DNA of 64,000 bases. It comes from Neptunicella plasticusilytica (GTDB taxonomy: Bacteria > Pseudomonadota > Gammaproteobacteria > Enterobacterales > Alteromonadaceae). Within the stretch, counting starts at the first letter, position 1, and every line of letters begins with the position of its first letter. The notes below the pieces were generated by a model, which saw nothing but the letters and a program-made list of their open reading frames with translations, did no database searches and was not told the origin of the DNA. Shown piece by piece: positions 62,502 through 64,000 of the stretch. The position numbers and the translations under genes were made by a program. Location: NCBI RefSeq assembly GCF_047922965.1, contig NZ_CP150481.1:2604001-2668000 (forward strand), in the 5' to 3' direction.

Positions 62502-63109
62502 TGGCTGTATTCACTTTCCCCGACTTACCCATTAGCCGTTGCTCATATGTAATTGTGTTTAATACCAGTATGGGCACCAGTGAGGTGTCCGGCCACGAAT
62601 ACATAACCGAAAACGCCGGAGAGCGTTGGGTTGTAAGTTACTTGTTTAATGTACTGACGATGCAAGAGGGTTTAGCACTTCGCGGCCACCTAAATAAGTT
62701 GCGTGGCCCGGTTAACAAAACAAAATTACGCGACCCTGTTTATCAACATCAGGGCAATTGGTCAGGCAGTCCTGTTGTGGATGGCACGGGTCAATATGGG
62801 CTTTACGTAGATGTACGAGGATTTACGCCCAACACATTGGTTGCCTACGCAACTGACCGTTTTATGTTAGGCACAAAACTGCACGAACTTACCGATGACG
62901 TAATCAGTGATGCCACAGGCCGCGCCCGTTTGTACGTGGCCAATGAAATAGCCGATTTAACCAGCGATGGCCAAATTATTATTACAGAACCATCGCTACT
63001 ACTAACAACCAGCCGCTGGACAGATCCAAAGCAAATCCAGCAATTATCCGGCAATCGCCGTTTGTATCGTAACGTTAAACTAGATTTTATCGAGTCTCTG
63101 CATGATTAG
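62501..63109 (+). CDS. distal tail protein-like
   Basis: 202 residues (SYLFNVLTMQEGLALRGHLN, YGLYVDVRGFTPNTLVAYAT). Placed right after the tape measure as in B3/D3112-like phages, where a distal tail or tail-tip protein is expected. Overlaps the next gene by 8 bp. No named family certain. Confidence 0.7.
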   Translation: MAVFTFPDLPISRCSYVIVFNTSMGTSEVSGHEYITENAGERWVVSYLFNVLTMQEGLALRGHLNKLRGPVNKTKLRDPVYQHQGNWSGSPVVDGTGQYGLYVDVRGFTPNTLVAYATDRFMLGTKLHELTDDVISDATGRARLYVANEIADLTSDGQIIITEPSLLLTTSRWTDPKQIQQLSGNRRLYRNVKLDFIESLHD

Positions 63110-63737
63110 TCGTTTACTTAGCCCTACCATGTTGGCCGCTGCTACCGCCAGCCCATCAAGATTACTAGCCTTTTTAGAAATGGACTGGCCATCAGGTTGG
63201 GTGCGCTGTCACTCGGGAGTGGGTGAACGCATATATAACGGCAATAGTTATTTAGGAGTCGGCGAATTTGGCGGCATTGGCGAAGTAACCGAAAACTCAA
63301 GTGACGGAGCCAACCGCTTAAACCTGAGCTTAAAAGTAATGGACCCTACATTAATTAATGTGGTGTTGAATGAAGATCCAAACGGCCGAGACTGCTTTAT
63401 GCACCTGGTGGCACTGGATGAACACCGCCGCATTCTGGAAGGCCACGATTACTTTTTTGATGGCGAAATGGTGGATGTAAAAGTAAAACGTGGCGATGCC
63501 GCCAAACAAATTCCAGCCATTATCAATATCCCGTTGGGCGATTGGTTTGAGCGTTGGGCTACTGCCCCTGAAGCAGCGCGTACTACCGATGCCGCACAAC
63601 AGTTTTTACATCCAGGCGATCAGTTTTTTGACCAATGCGAAATTATTGCAGGCAGCCCGCTACATAGCTTGCCGGTTAAAAACAACGGTAACGGTGGCAG
63701 TTTCCGCGGTAAAGACAAGTGGAAGGATTTAACATGA
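63102..63737 (+). CDS. tail tip protein, DUF2163/lambda L-like
   Basis: 211 residues (FLEMDWPSGWVRCHSGVGER, YLGVGEFGGIGEVTENSSDG, RLNLSLKVMDP). This resembles the N-terminal part of tail tip proteins that join the distal tail to the hub. Overlaps the NlpC-like gene (ATGA). Confidence 0.72.
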   Translation: MISRLLSPTMLAAATASPSRLLAFLEMDWPSGWVRCHSGVGERIYNGNSYLGVGEFGGIGEVTENSSDGANRLNLSLKVMDPTLINVVLNEDPNGRDCFMHLVALDEHRRILEGHDYFFDGEMVDVKVKRGDAAKQIPAIINIPLGDWFERWATAPEAARTTDAAQQFLHPGDQFFDQCEIIAGSPLHSLPVKNNGNGGSFRGKDKWKDLT

Positions 63738-64000
63738 GGTTACCCAACTGGCAATCCAATTTAAACCACTACATTCGTAGCAATTTAACCACGCCATTTG
63801 CTTGGGGAACATTTGACTGTTGCCTGTTTACCGCCGCCGCAGTTGAAGCCATAACAGGCACCCACCCCATCCCGCAAATTGTAGGCCGCTACCGCACCGA
63901 ATTAGGCGCGGCTCGTGCCTTAAAAAAGTACGGTAAAGGCACCATTAAAGCCACGTTAAACCATCTATTTGGCACACCTAAACCACGTTTACAGGTTTGT
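63734..64000 (+). CDS. NlpC/P60-like tail protein (DUF6950 type), truncated by window
   Basis: The first ~89 residues are visible (MRLPNWQSNLNHYIRSNLTT, PFAWGTFDCCLFTAAAVEAI). FDCCLF places a Cys where the NlpC/P60 nucleophile lies. Lambda K-like tail peptidoglycan hydrolases occupy this position. The catalytic His and the end of the gene are outside the window. Confidence 0.78.
   Translation, partial: MRLPNWQSNLNHYIRSNLTTPFAWGTFDCCLFTAAAVEAITGTHPIPQIVGRYRTELGAARALKKYGKGTIKATLNHLFGTPKPRLQVC

Overview
The window is a chromosomal segment of a gammaproteobacterium, most likely a marine member of the Alteromonadales. That placement is an inference from gene content and order: divergent mrp/metG, a yafS-gloB-mltD block, the conserved metY-rimP-nusA-infB-rbfA-truB-rpsO-pnp order, and a pair of exported amidohydrolases plus an S9 peptidase. 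No rRNA is present, so the genus cannot be fixed from the sequence.

Positions 1 to about 32,640 are ordinary host chromosome. In order: truncated mrp and metG; a yafS-like methyltransferase, glyoxalase II and the lytic transglycosylase MltD with three LysM repeats; a secreted S9 peptidase; a NatAB-type ABC exporter; a Yip1-family membrane protein; a periplasmic solute-binding protein; a DUF3025 protein; an M28 lipoprotein peptidase; asparagine synthetase B; an MscS-type channel; two overlapping amidohydrolase genes of which one has lost its metal ligands; dusC; a DUF599 membrane protein. Then comes the leftward transcription/translation operon from the initiator tRNA through polynucleotide phosphorylase, with recognisable promoters and terminators. 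A fumarylacetoacetate-hydrolase-family gene is the last host gene.

From about 32,640 to the window end lies a Mu-like transposable prophage, inserted just upstream of the fumarylacetoacetate-hydrolase-family start codon; its right end is outside the window. Its layout is: a leftward LexA/CI-type repressor with a palindromic operator region, Ner, MuA transposase and MuB ATPase; a string of small early genes including DUF3164 and GemA; a lambda P-like protein, a Mor-type activator and a RepA-like hexameric ATPase; a structured 630-bp gene-poor region; lysis genes; DksA-like, DUF2730, small and large terminase, DUF935 portal, MuF head protein, gpG, protease/scaffold and major capsid; then a siphovirus-type tail (terminator, tube, frameshifted chaperone pair, tape measure, distal tail proteins, NlpC/P60-like protein). 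A Mu-type head and transposition module with a long flexible-type tail resembles the B3/D3112 group of transposable phages.

The most interesting parts are in the prophage. A three-gene, A+T-rich cassette (52830-54318: one soluble protein and two small membrane proteins) interrupts the head genes and looks like accessory cargo, perhaps defence or exclusion. Two almost identical 20-bp boxes, each starting at the stop codon of an accessory gene and followed by a hairpin abutting a start codon, precede the lysis and the capsid modules. Three separate places carry three copies of TACAACY spaced exactly 9 bp apart. The MuF head protein ends in an HEMGH metallopeptidase-like domain. The portal gene has absorbed three in-frame copies of a dispersed repeat also found in the host part of the window.
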